A stretch of DNA of 64,000 bases from NCBI GenBank assembly GCA_900104855.1, contig FNSS01000001.1, positions 4,774,001 through 4,838,000 of the forward strand, written 5' to 3'. How positions within the stretch are numbered: the first letter of the stretch is position 1; every line of letters starts with the position of its first letter. Source of the DNA: Rhizobiales bacterium GAS188 (lineage in GTDB: Bacteria > Pseudomonadota > Alphaproteobacteria > Rhizobiales > Beijerinckiaceae). Shown here one piece after another: positions 23,497 through 32,234 of this stretch. The notes under the pieces were generated by a model. The model did no database searches. It had not been told where the DNA came from and worked only from the letters and a program-made list of their open reading frames with translations. Made by a program: the position numbers and the translations under genes.

Positions 23497-26310
23497 ATGG
23501 CCAAGAAAGCCGCAGCCCTCAAGTCTGTCGAAGCGCTCAAGCATGACGAAGCCAAGCGGATGAACATCCCGACAGCCGAATTTCAATCCGTGCTGGAAAA
23601 AGAGCAGCAGGACCCGAAAAAGGTCCGCTACCCCCGTAACACCGACCTCGATCCCCAGCTCGTCTGGCGCGGGAAGGATGAGCAGGACTGGAGCGATCTC
23701 GTCGTCCAAGCCCCGCCGCTCTACATCCAGGAAAAGGTCCACCCGAAGGTGCTCATCGACGACCTGCTGCGGACCACGAAGGAGCGCGAGCACGACAGCG
23801 GGGGGCTAACGCCCGACCTCTTTGCCGATTTCAACGGCATCCCCAAGGGTGTCGACAAGACCGAATTTTACCAGCACGAACAGAACTGGTCCAACCGCAT
23901 GATCCTGGGCGACTCCCTCCAGGTCATGGCCAGCCTGGCCGAACGCGAGGGCCTGCGGGGGCGGGTGCAGTGCATCTACTTCGACCCGCCCTACGGCATC
24001 AGGTTCAACAGTAACTTTCAGTGGTCAACCGCTGACAAGTCTGGGACTGGCACAGATTCCCCTGAAAAAATCAGTCGCGAACCGGAGCAGGTCAAAGCCT
24101 TCCGCGACACATGGCGCAATGGCAACCACAGCTACCTTACCTACCTCCGGGACCGCCTCACCGCCGCCCGCGACTTGCTGACCGACTCCGGTTCTATCTT
24201 CATGCAAATCGGCGATGAAAACGTCCATCTCGTCCGCACGATCCTAGACGAGGTTTTTGGAAGCAGAAACTTCGTCTGCATGATCACTGCCCAAAAGACT
24301 ACAGGCGCGGGAAGCTTTGCTGGAGGCACAGACGTGCTTGCCTCGTTAAACGACTACGTGCTTTGGTATTGCCGCTCTCTTGACGGAATAAAGTATCGTC
24401 AATTGTTCATCGAAAAGACCATTGGTGGAACGGGCGCGACACTTTACACTCAAATTGCATTACCTGGCGGAGCTGTGCGTCCGATGTCGAAGTTGGAACG
24501 GCGTGGGATGGCTGATCTCCCGAGAGAGGCGCGTCCGTTTGGTGTTGACAATCTCACTAGTCAAACAACCCGCGTTGGCCAGACGACCGTATTTCCAGTC
24601 GAAGTGAATGGAACTTCGTATCTGCCGCGAACTGGTGGCTGGAAGACAAATCGAGGAGGGATGTCGCGCTTACTTTTGGCTAACCGTGTGGCCAAAGCCG
24701 GAAACTCGATTGGATATGTGAGGTATGTTGATGATTTCCCAGCCTTTCCTTTGGCGAATAATTGGACGGATACCGTAGGTCAAAATCAATATGGCGGTGA
24801 CAAGCTGTATGTCGTGCAGACAGCCATTAAGATTGTCGAACGTTGCATCTTGATGGCCACCGACCCCGGCGACTTGGTGCTCGACCCAACCTGCGGGTCC
24901 GGCACGGCCGCTACGGTCGCCGAGCAATGGGGCCGCCGCTGGATTACGATTGACACCTCGCGCGTGGCGCTGGCGCTGGCCCGCGCCCGCATCATGGGTG
25001 CGCGCTATCCCTTTTACCTGCTGGCCGATTCCCGCCAGGGCCAGCTCAAGGAAGCCGAGGTCACCCGCACCGCGCCGAGTTCGCAGCCAGTCCAAGGAAA
25101 TATCCGCCACGGCTTCGTCTATGAGCGAGTGCCACACATCACGCTCAAGTCCATCGCCAACAACGCGGAGATCGATGTCATCTGGGAGAAATGGCAGGCG
25201 AAGCTGGAGCCGGTACGCGAGTCGGTGAACGCCGCACTCAAGAAAACGTGGCAGGAGTGGGAGATTCCACGCGAAGCCGATTCCAAGTGGCCGGACGCGA
25301 CGAAAACGCAGCACGCCGACTGGTGGCAGGCGCGCATCTCACGGCAGAAGGAGATTGACGCCTCTATCGCTGCCAAAGCCGAGTTTGAATACCTCTATGA
25401 CAAGCCCTACGAGGACAAGAAAAAGGTCCGCGTAGCCGGTCCTTTCACGGTCGAGAGTCTCAGCCCGCACCGCGTGCTGGGCGTGGACGAAAACGACGAG
25501 TTGATCGACGACCTCGAGGAGGATGGCGCCGAATACGGAGCGAAGCAGTCCTTCCCCCAGATGATCCTGGAGAACCTCAAGACGGCCGGCGTGCAGCAGG
25601 CGCACAAGGAGGATCGGATCACCTTTACCGCGCTGGCGCCTTGGCCCGGCGACTTGGTCTGTGCCGAAGGCCACTACATGGAAGGCGACACGGAGAAACG
25701 CGCCGCCATCTTCATCGGCCCCGAATTCGGCACCGTGCAGCGTGCTGACCTTGTCGCCGCCGCCCGCGAGGCCGGCGATGCTGGATTCGATGCGCTCATC
25801 GCCTGCGCCTTCAACTACGAGGCGCACACCACGGAGTTCAGCAAGCTGGGCCGCATCCCAGTGCTCAAGGCCCGCATGAACGCCGACCTGCACATGGCCG
25901 AAGACCTCAAGAACACCGGCAAGGGTAACCTTTTCGTCATCTTTGGCGAGCCGGACATCACGCTCCTGACCGAGAAGGACGACAAACTCCGCGTGAAAGT
26001 AAACGGCGTGGACGTCTTCAAACCCCAGACCGGCGAAGTCATCAGCGACGGCGCCGATGGCATCGCCTGCTGGTTCATCGACACCGACTACAACGAAGAG
26101 AGCTTCTTCGTCCGCCACGCCTACTTCCTCGGCGCCAACGATCCCTACAGTGCATTGAAGACCACACTCAAGGCCGAGATCGACCCAGAAGCCTGGGCGA
26201 CGCTGCACAGCGACACATCACGCCCCTTCGAGAAACCGAAGAAAGGTCGCATCGCGGTCAAGGTGATCAATCACTTGGGCGACGAGGTCATGAAGGTGTT
26301 CAAGGCATGA
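23497..26310 (+). CDS. Type III-like site-specific DNA methyltransferase
   Basis: 937 residues from ATG 23497, placed 9 bases after GGGAG; an alternative ATG at 23491 overlaps the restriction gene stop. DPPYG (Asp163) precedes the AdoMet-binding motif DPTCGSGT (Asp463), the order of beta-class N6-adenine/N4-cytosine methyltransferases. The ~290 residues between them probably contain target recognition. The C-terminal ~400 residues form an extra region not in plain Mod subunits and probably contact Res. It protects host sites and provides specificity for the upstream nuclease. It ends ATGA-coupled to the next gene. Confidence 0.88.
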   Translation: MAKKAAALKSVEALKHDEAKRMNIPTAEFQSVLEKEQQDPKKVRYPRNTDLDPQLVWRGKDEQDWSDLVVQAPPLYIQEKVHPKVLIDDLLRTTKEREHDSGGLTPDLFADFNGIPKGVDKTEFYQHEQNWSNRMILGDSLQVMASLAEREGLRGRVQCIYFDPPYGIRFNSNFQWSTADKSGTGTDSPEKISREPEQVKAFRDTWRNGNHSYLTYLRDRLTAARDLLTDSGSIFMQIGDENVHLVRTILDEVFGSRNFVCMITAQKTTGAGSFAGGTDVLASLNDYVLWYCRSLDGIKYRQLFIEKTIGGTGATLYTQIALPGGAVRPMSKLERRGMADLPREARPFGVDNLTSQTTRVGQTTVFPVEVNGTSYLPRTGGWKTNRGGMSRLLLANRVAKAGNSIGYVRYVDDFPAFPLANNWTDTVGQNQYGGDKLYVVQTAIKIVERCILMATDPGDLVLDPTCGSGTAATVAEQWGRRWITIDTSRVALALARARIMGARYPFYLLADSRQGQLKEAEVTRTAPSSQPVQGNIRHGFVYERVPHITLKSIANNAEIDVIWEKWQAKLEPVRESVNAALKKTWQEWEIPREADSKWPDATKTQHADWWQARISRQKEIDASIAAKAEFEYLYDKPYEDKKKVRVAGPFTVESLSPHRVLGVDENDELIDDLEEDGAEYGAKQSFPQMILENLKTAGVQQAHKEDRITFTALAPWPGDLVCAEGHYMEGDTEKRAAIFIGPEFGTVQRADLVAAAREAGDAGFDALIACAFNYEAHTTEFSKLGRIPVLKARMNADLHMAEDLKNTGKGNLFVIFGEPDITLLTEKDDKLRVKVNGVDVFKPQTGEVISDGADGIACWFIDTDYNEESFFVRHAYFLGANDPYSALKTTLKAEIDPEAWATLHSDTSRPFEKPKKGRIAVKVINHLGDEVMKVFKA

Positions 26311-27020
26311 GTAAACTGTGCATTTCAACACGGGGAATTGGAAGCTGGCGAGAGCGCCTGGCAGACCCAGACCGTCAGTGGAGGCGGCGCTTCTCAGCCT
26401 TCGAAACGGCGGTCTCCTGGGAATTTGCCTCTCTGGGCGAATCAGGAATCCCGGAACCTATCGGAAGGTTGTTTCGCGAATGCAACTATGGCGACCCGAT
26501 CCTGGTGCTCGCGGTTGCCGAGCACAAAGTCAACTTGCCGGGCGGAGTTGCGGCCTCCCAATCCGACGTCTGGGCCGTTGTGAAGACCACAGCGGGAATG
26601 TTGTCGCTAACTGTGGAAGGGAAAGCGAACGAAGCCTTCGGCGACGAGATTGTCAAAAAATGGCTCGTCGCGGGTAAAACTAAGGAGTCTTGTGACAACC
26701 GTAAGAGCCGCTTCGAGCATATTCTCTCGCATCTTCCAAAGTCAGATTCCTTCCTTCAAGTTCGCTACCAGCTTCTGCACCGCTGCGCGGCTTCCGTAAT
26801 CGAAGCCAAGCGGCTCGGGTTTCAGCATGCGGCCTTTGTCGTTCAGGCTTTCAATACTCCCGACGAGCGGTTTCAGGACTACGCCGTCTTCTGTCAGGCT
26901 TTGAAGTTGCCTGCCGTTCGGGGGAGTATGGAAACGACTTGCCTGGACGGAATTTCTCTCAGCGTTGGCTGGGCCGACTGTCCGCTCGCGACCGACGCGG
27001 AAGTGGCTACCTCAGTGTAG
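26307..27020 (+). CDS. DUF6946-like protein of restriction operon
   Basis: 237 residues, start overlapping the methyltransferase stop (ATGA). RLADPDRQWRRRFSAFETAV, AEHKVNLPGG, LSLTVEGKANEAFGDEI, RYQLLHRCAASVIEAKRLGF and FVVQAFNTPDERFQDY follow the pattern I know as DUF6946. The E-x-G-K within LTVEGKA plus the upstream EHKV strand resemble a PD-(D/E)xK nuclease core, which would make it an accessory nuclease; this is inference. Being locked between the methyltransferase and a RelE-helicase fusion suggests it belongs to the same defence unit. Confidence 0.65.
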   Translation: MSKLCISTRGIGSWRERLADPDRQWRRRFSAFETAVSWEFASLGESGIPEPIGRLFRECNYGDPILVLAVAEHKVNLPGGVAASQSDVWAVVKTTAGMLSLTVEGKANEAFGDEIVKKWLVAGKTKESCDNRKSRFEHILSHLPKSDSFLQVRYQLLHRCAASVIEAKRLGFQHAAFVVQAFNTPDERFQDYAVFCQALKLPAVRGSMETTCLDGISLSVGWADCPLATDAEVATSV

Positions 27021-27037
27021 TCGGGGACCAAGCCTCA

Positions 27038-29215
27038 ATGGAATTTCGCATCGCCGATACCTTCACCGACAGCCTCGCCCGATTGACCGGCGACGAGCAG
27101 AAGGCCGTCAAGACAACGGCGTTCGACTTGCAGCTTAACCCGGCTAGTCCCGGCATGAGCTTCCACAAACTCGACAAGGTGAAGGACAAGAGCTTCTGGT
27201 CGGTGCGGGTGAACGACGATATCCGGCTGATCGTCCACAAAAGCGACGCGAGCCTCTTGCTCTGCTACGTCGACCACCACAACAAGGCTTACGATTGGGC
27301 GAAACGGCGCAAACTGGAGACGCATCCCAAAACCGGCGCCGCACAGTTGGTCGAGATACGCGAAACGGTGAAGGAAATCGTTGTCCCAGTTTACGTGCAG
27401 GCGGAAACTGCCGCTGAGCCGCAACCGGCCGCCGAGAAGATATGCATTTTCGCCGGAAGGTCCGACGACGAACTGCTCGGCTATGGCGTTCCCCCCGAGT
27501 GGCTAAACGACGTCAAGACGGCGACGGAGGACACGTTGCTCGCCTTGGCCGACCACCTGCCTGGAGAGGCCGCCGAGGCGTTGCTGGAATTGGCGACTGG
27601 TGGCAAGCCCCTTTTGCCTCATTTCGAATTGCCGGCACTCTTTGGAACGGAGGCCGGCCTGTCCCACAGCGCAATCGGCCGCATTGTCGCTGCGAATCCG
27701 TTTGATCATCCCGATGCGCAACGCCGATTCCGAGTCATGTCGAGTGTGGAGGAGTTGGAGCGTGCGCTCGATTTCCCCTGGGAGAAATGGACGGTCTTCC
27801 TTCATCCCGAGCAATGCCAAATCGTCGATCGAGACTATAACGGACCCGCACGCGTTGCCGGTTCGGCGGGCACAGGCAAGACCATCGTCGCGCTGCACCG
27901 GGCCGCGCATTTGGCACGAACCCACCCCGACGCCAGAATCTTGCTGACGACCTTCTCCGACACGCTTGCGAATGCCCTGCGAACCAAGCTGACGCGATTG
28001 TTAGGTAATGAACCACGTCTCGCGGAAAGGATTGACGTTCACTCGATCAACGCCGTCGGGCTCCGGCTCTATAAGGCCCACGTTGGGCAGGCGGCAATCG
28101 CTAGCCGAGAGATTATTCGCGAGCTGATGCAAGAGGCGGCGAGTGCCGTGGGCGGACACAAGTTCGGACAGCATTTTCTCCTGAGCGAATGGGAACAGGT
28201 GGTTGATGCTTGGCAGTTGAATCACTGGGAGGCCTATCGCGATGTCGTTCGCCTCGGCAGGAAGACACGGTTGCCAGAGGCACAGCGCAAGGTGCTGTGG
28301 TCCATTTTCGAGCGTGTTCGTGCCGAGTTGAACGCGCGCCAACTGATCACACATGCGCAACTATTCAGCTCACTGGCAGCCTCGATCTCGAAGAGCAAGA
28401 CTCCGATCTTCGACTTCGCGGTCGTTGACGAGGCACAGGATGTCAGCGTCGCCCATGTCCGATTTTTCGCCGCTCTGGGGGGTGGTCGACCCAACGCTCT
28501 CTTTTTCGCTGGCGACCTCGGGCAGCGCATCTTTCAACAGCCCTTCTCATGGAAGGCTCTCGGCGTGGACGTTCGGGGGCGCTCGCGCACGTTGCGCGTC
28601 AATTATCGGACCTCCCACCAAATCCGCACTCAGGCGGACCGGCTGCTTGGCCCGGTAGTGACCGACGTGGATGGGAATAGCGAGGATCGGAGCGACACGG
28701 TTTCAGTGTTCAACGGCCCGCCTCCCACGGTCCACTCGCTCAAGAGCGAGAGCGAGGAGACCGTGTTGGTCGGCAACTGGATCGCAGAACATGCCAAGGC
28801 GGGAGTCCTGCCGCACGAATTCGGCGTGTTCGTTCGGTCCGTAGCGCAACTGGATCGTGCGCGCGCGGCCGTCAAGGCGTCGGGCCTTGCATTCAAGATT
28901 CTCGATGAGCACGTCGAAACCACCAGCGGGCACGTCTCAATCAGCACCATGCATCTCGCCAAAGGGTTGGAATTTCGGGCCGTGGTTGTGATGGCCTGCG
29001 ACGACGAAATCATTCCCTTGCAGGAACGCATCGAGACAGTCGGCGACGACGCCGATTTGCAGGAGGTCTATGATACCGAACGGCATCTGCTCTATGTCGC
29101 CTGCACCCGTGCCCGTGATCATTTGCTGGTGACCGGCGTCGCGCCCGTGTCCGAATTTTTGGATGACTTCGTGAAGGACGATCAAGGTCGGTCTTCGCAT
29201 GGAAGAAGGTGGTGA
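27038..29215 (+). CDS. RelE-like domain fused to UvrD/Rep-type helicase
   Basis: 725 residues from ATG 27038. Residues 1-90 form a RelE/ParE-type fold (MEFRIADTFTDSLARL, SFWSVRVNDDIRLIVHK, LLLCYVDHHNKAYDWAKRRK), a toxin-like or ribosome/RNA-interacting module. A linker to ~255 is followed by a superfamily 1 helicase: GSAGTGKT (275-282), DEAQD (464-468), the motif IV-like RVNYRTS and the C-terminal STMHLAKGLEFRAV and LYVACTRARD. Length and order match UvrD/Rep relatives without the 2B insertion of full size. The fusion suggests an effector whose toxin part is controlled by helicase activity on phage or broken DNA. It sits in the restriction operon with an 18-bp gap. Confidence 0.85.
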   Translation: MEFRIADTFTDSLARLTGDEQKAVKTTAFDLQLNPASPGMSFHKLDKVKDKSFWSVRVNDDIRLIVHKSDASLLLCYVDHHNKAYDWAKRRKLETHPKTGAAQLVEIRETVKEIVVPVYVQAETAAEPQPAAEKICIFAGRSDDELLGYGVPPEWLNDVKTATEDTLLALADHLPGEAAEALLELATGGKPLLPHFELPALFGTEAGLSHSAIGRIVAANPFDHPDAQRRFRVMSSVEELERALDFPWEKWTVFLHPEQCQIVDRDYNGPARVAGSAGTGKTIVALHRAAHLARTHPDARILLTTFSDTLANALRTKLTRLLGNEPRLAERIDVHSINAVGLRLYKAHVGQAAIASREIIRELMQEAASAVGGHKFGQHFLLSEWEQVVDAWQLNHWEAYRDVVRLGRKTRLPEAQRKVLWSIFERVRAELNARQLITHAQLFSSLAASISKSKTPIFDFAVVDEAQDVSVAHVRFFAALGGGRPNALFFAGDLGQRIFQQPFSWKALGVDVRGRSRTLRVNYRTSHQIRTQADRLLGPVVTDVDGNSEDRSDTVSVFNGPPPTVHSLKSESEETVLVGNWIAEHAKAGVLPHEFGVFVRSVAQLDRARAAVKASGLAFKILDEHVETTSGHVSISTMHLAKGLEFRAVVVMACDDEIIPLQERIETVGDDADLQEVYDTERHLLYVACTRARDHLLVTGVAPVSEFLDDFVKDDQGRSSHGRRW

Positions 29216-29340
29216 CCGAGCGCGCGCGCCTTGATGATGCCGCTACGCCCCTCGCCTCGCCAATTCGATGCCCTGCTCGCCGAAGCGATGGCGACAAAGG
29301 CGGATGACGAGAACCACTGCGAAGAAAGGACACGTTGCCG
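29216..29340 (+). other. Short spacer in defence operon
   Basis: No ORF of substance. GAAAGGA near 29324 serves as ribosome site for the HEPN gene. This is the largest gap inside the first half of the island, so a secondary promoter here is possible, though no clear -35/-10 pair is seen. Confidence 0.3.
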
Positions 29341-29823
29341 ATGATGCCGCATGAGCCGATCCTCGACGTTATGCGGCGAACGATGGCAAACCTCGCATTC
29401 ATCGAGCAAAGTGGTTCGAGCGAGGGTCCGTTCGAAGTCACGCAGCTCATCAATTCGTTCCTCGGAGCGCTGGCCCACCCGTGGGAGAGCCTTCGGAGCG
29501 AACTGAACTCAATGTCGATCGCAGACGCCGAAAGCCAAGGCTGGCCGATTCCGCGAGCCGAGCGAGCCACTGATCAGGCACCGACAAAGTTTGGCGATCT
29601 GATCCGTCTGCTTCGAAATGGCGTTGCCCATGGCAACATTTCGTTCCTTCCAGATGGAAAAGGCCAAATCGCGGCGTTGCGGATTGAGAACCGAGATAAT
29701 CAAGGAGGACGAACATGGGGCGTCACTATTACCCCTCAGAACATGAGGCGTTTCCTTGAGCGGTTCGTCGCGCTTGTGGAAGACCTCGACAGGCATGCGC
29801 GCGGGCCAAGCAGGATCGCTTGA
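29341..29823 (+). CDS. HEPN-family protein (pEK499_p136-like)
   Basis: 160 residues from ATG 29341. VTQLINSFLGALAHPWESLR followed later by LLRNGVAHGNI is the pattern of the pEK499_p136 HEPN family. The RNase signature R-x4-H is intact (Arg92, His97 in RNGVAHG). HEPN proteins of this type act as metal-independent RNases in toxin-antitoxin and abortive-infection systems, usually held in check by a partner. Here the next genes are a 46-residue ORF and a protein kinase, so regulation by phosphorylation is conceivable but unproven. Confidence 0.8.
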   Translation: MMPHEPILDVMRRTMANLAFIEQSGSSEGPFEVTQLINSFLGALAHPWESLRSELNSMSIADAESQGWPIPRAERATDQAPTKFGDLIRLLRNGVAHGNISFLPDGKGQIAALRIENRDNQGGRTWGVTITPQNMRRFLERFVALVEDLDRHARGPSRIA

Positions 29824-29826
29824 AAT

Positions 29827-29967
29827 ATGCTGGCTTTCGCCCGGACCATCGGCATTGACTGTTTCAGCGCGCAGACGCTGACGACGAGCTTGAAGGGCCT
29901 TCGCGTCGTCTTGGCCAAGGGCGACGGGCCACCAATCGAAGCCACTGAAAGCGAGGCGGTCGGATGA
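29827..29967 (+). CDS. 46-residue ORF between HEPN and kinase genes
   Basis: ATG 29827 to TGA 29965-29967, three bases after the HEPN stop and overlapping the kinase start (ATGA). The product reads MLAFARTIGIDCFSAQTLTT, then SLKGLRVVLAKGDGPP and an acidic tail. It has a hydrophobic beta/alpha character with one cysteine and no known domain. The tight coupling on both sides argues that it is translated. It could be an antitoxin-like partner of the HEPN protein or a chance ORF. Confidence 0.45.
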   Translation: MLAFARTIGIDCFSAQTLTTSLKGLRVVLAKGDGPPIEATESEAVG

Positions 29968-31049
29968 GTATCACACCGCTATACGAGATCGACGAAGAAT
30001 GGCGGCGGCAGATCATCAAGTTGCACCTGGAGACGCCGCGTGGCGGTGTAGTGACCGGTCCGATCGAGGGAGCGTATGGAGAGGTCTATTCGATTGCGAT
30101 CTCCAATAGCACTAGGCTCGCGGCGAAATTCCCTCGCGTAAAGCGCTTTGGTGGTCCAGAGAAGGCACGCGCCGGCATCGAACAAGTTCTTCACGAGCTT
30201 GAAAAGACCCATCGAGCTTTCATGGTGCCGTGGATCAACCGATTTTTCGACGTTCAAATCATCCACGGCTGGCCTTTCATCTTGTCGCGATATCGGGATG
30301 GTTCTCTGGAGGACCTCATTGCAAACCCATTAGCTTGGTCGCTTCAGGATCGGTTCGCCTCGCTGATCCAGATTGTCCGGGCGCTTCGATTGGCCCAAGA
30401 GCGCGGAATCGCCGCTCACCAAGACCTCAAACCCGGCAACGTGTTCTTTGATGATCTATCCCGAAAGAATGTGCCGAAGGACAGCAGGGGTATGCACTTC
30501 CACATGTTTGTCGGCGACTTCGGCCTTGCAGATGCCTTTAGGGACTTCGGCCGCAACAGTGGCAGCCGCCCATACATGGCGCCCGAGCAATTCTCGTCCA
30601 CCGAGATCGATCCGACGGCACCGACATTTGATCTCTTCGCCCTCGGCGTGATTGCGTTTGAGTGCTTCTCGGATGGCCAGCACCCAATCGGTGTCGCAAC
30701 CGCCGATGTTTGGCCGTGGCAAGGAGTCGACCAGAAGTGGAATCGGGAATCGACTTGGCGAGAGTGGGCGTTAAGCTCCAAAAAATCCCTTCCGGTCACG
30801 GCCAACGCGCTTCCATCCGAGATCGACGAGTTGATACTTGCCACGCTATCGTCCGACCCGAGGATGCGACCCTCATTGGAGGAGTTTGAGAATCATCTTT
30901 GGGACGCCGTCAAGCGATTTGATCCCGATACCCACGGAGGGCTGAGAATGCAGGTCGATTGGCTAGAGAGCTTATCGTCAAGCGATACCGAATGGCCGCA
31001 CATGGACGAGCGCCTGATGCAACTTCGCCAGTTCTACAGCGCGCTTTGA
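29964..31049 (+). CDS. Hanks-type Ser/Thr protein kinase
   Basis: 361 residues. Kinase motifs are intact: glycine-rich loop (PIEGAYGEVYSI), Lys55 (LAAKFPR), catalytic loop HQDLKPGN (His152, Asp154, Lys156), metal-binding DFG (Asp185), activation-segment end YMAPEQ, and the later DLFALGVIAFECF. HQD in place of HRD makes it a non-RD-type kinase. There is no transmembrane helix or PASTA domain, so it is cytoplasmic, like the kinases of some defence systems. Its start is coupled to the 46-residue ORF downstream of the HEPN gene, which makes these products its likely targets. Confidence 0.88.
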   Translation: MSITPLYEIDEEWRRQIIKLHLETPRGGVVTGPIEGAYGEVYSIAISNSTRLAAKFPRVKRFGGPEKARAGIEQVLHELEKTHRAFMVPWINRFFDVQIIHGWPFILSRYRDGSLEDLIANPLAWSLQDRFASLIQIVRALRLAQERGIAAHQDLKPGNVFFDDLSRKNVPKDSRGMHFHMFVGDFGLADAFRDFGRNSGSRPYMAPEQFSSTEIDPTAPTFDLFALGVIAFECFSDGQHPIGVATADVWPWQGVDQKWNRESTWREWALSSKKSLPVTANALPSEIDELILATLSSDPRMRPSLEEFENHLWDAVKRFDPDTHGGLRMQVDWLESLSSSDTEWPHMDERLMQLRQFYSAL

Positions 31050-31164
31050 AGGGTGCGCGGGGACGTGGCAAGCGCTTGCGATCCGAATACATTCTTGACG
31101 TGCTCTTCGCTGAGACTCTGGCGGCGGGTGAGGGCAACGTGGCGCAACAGTCGAGTTGCCGCTC

Positions 31165-32091
31165 ATGGCTGATGCCGGTCGTGACGCGCTCCAGCGCATG
31201 GCGGCTTTCGAGCACGTCCGAAGTCTGGGTGAGGTGCACGATCATCTGACTGCGATTGAACTGAAGCCGGGATTCGTTTTCGAGGGAGAGCGCATCCCGC
31301 TTATCAATCCGCAGCGCGGCATTTTCAAGCCGCAGCAGATGCGCTTTCTGCTCTCGATCAAGACCGTCTTCCCGAAGCCGGGCGGCAAAGTCTGGTATGA
31401 CGATCAGCGAGAAGTGCATCGGCAGATTTTCGAGGGTGACGAGACGATCGACTACGCCTTCATGGGTCAGAATCCGGATGCGGCCGACAACCGGTGGCTT
31501 CGCGAGGCATTCGAGAACCGGATACCGATTATCTACTTCCTCGGCATCGCGCCCGGCCGCTACCAAGCTATGCTTCCGGCCTTCATTTCCGGATGGGACG
31601 CCACCGCGCTGAAAGCGCGCGTCGCGTTCGGTGTTCCCGATCAGGTGGCGCTCGCGCCACCTGAGAGCGCGTTGGAACGGCGTTACGCTCTACGCGCCGT
31701 CAAGCAACGGCTCCACCAGGCGTCGTTCCGCGAGGCCGTCATCACCGCTTATAATGGGCGGTGCGCGTTGTCCCGATTACCCGAGCCGCCGCTACTGGAC
31801 GCCGCCCATATCGTCGCGGACAAGGAGGAGCAGTTCGGTCAGCCTGTGGTTCCGAACGGTATCCCGCTTTCGAAAATCCATCACGCGGCGTTCGACGCCC
31901 ATCTGATCGGCATCGACCCGGACTACCGGCTGCACGTTACCGAGCGATTGCTCGCCCAGAACGACGGCCCAATGCTCCAAGCCTTGAAGGGGCTGAACGG
32001 TGAAACCATCCATCTGCCGAACCGCCCCAAGGATCGCCCTGATCGGGACCGGCTCGCGCTACGATTCGAGCGCTTCAAGGCGGCGGCATGA
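31165..32091 (+). CDS. HNH endonuclease, putative restriction type
   Basis: 308 residues from ATG 31165; a TTG at 31156 is an alternative. The N-terminal ~150 residues (LINPQRGIFKPQQMRFLLSI, DYAFMGQNPDAADN, IPIIYFLGIAPGRYQAML) form the sensor-like domain seen in a family of predicted restriction nucleases. The C-terminal HNH_2-type domain has YNGRCALSRL, DAAHIVADK and NGIPLSKIHHAAFDAHLIGI, where the CxxS replaces the usual CxxC but the DAAHI and N...H...F pattern is kept. Relatives cut modified or foreign DNA as single proteins. It sits 115 bp after the kinase. Confidence 0.8.
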   Translation: MADAGRDALQRMAAFEHVRSLGEVHDHLTAIELKPGFVFEGERIPLINPQRGIFKPQQMRFLLSIKTVFPKPGGKVWYDDQREVHRQIFEGDETIDYAFMGQNPDAADNRWLREAFENRIPIIYFLGIAPGRYQAMLPAFISGWDATALKARVAFGVPDQVALAPPESALERRYALRAVKQRLHQASFREAVITAYNGRCALSRLPEPPLLDAAHIVADKEEQFGQPVVPNGIPLSKIHHAAFDAHLIGIDPDYRLHVTERLLAQNDGPMLQALKGLNGETIHLPNRPKDRPDRDRLALRFERFKAAA

Positions 32092-32124
32092 GATTGGCTT
32101 TCTGCGCGGAGCGGAGAGCTTGTC

Positions 32125-32229
32125 ATGAGCGTCGCAATCGACTCGGCGGAAGTCATCAATTTCATGATGCTGCTCCAGCGTGGTGTTTTAGAATTCTTGA
32201 TTTATGCACCGGGGCGGGCGAAAGAATAG
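32125..32229 (+). CDS. 34-residue ORF in defence island
   Basis: ATG 32125 to TAG 32227-32229 with GGAGAG seven bases upstream. The product MSVAIDSAEVINFMMLLQRG then VLEFLIYAPGRAKE is amphipathic, with no clear membrane anchor. It begins 33 bp after the HNH gene and ends 5 bp before the best start of the SEC-C gene, so it fits the spacing of a real operon member. No family recognised. Confidence 0.4.
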   Translation: MSVAIDSAEVINFMMLLQRGVLEFLIYAPGRAKE

Positions 32230-32234
32230 CTGCG

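Noticed and set aside
25339-26208. 289-codon minus-strand frame opposite the methyltransferase C-terminus
   Set aside because: Hydrophobic valine/glycine-rich composition typical of antisense frames; plus-strand coding is certain.
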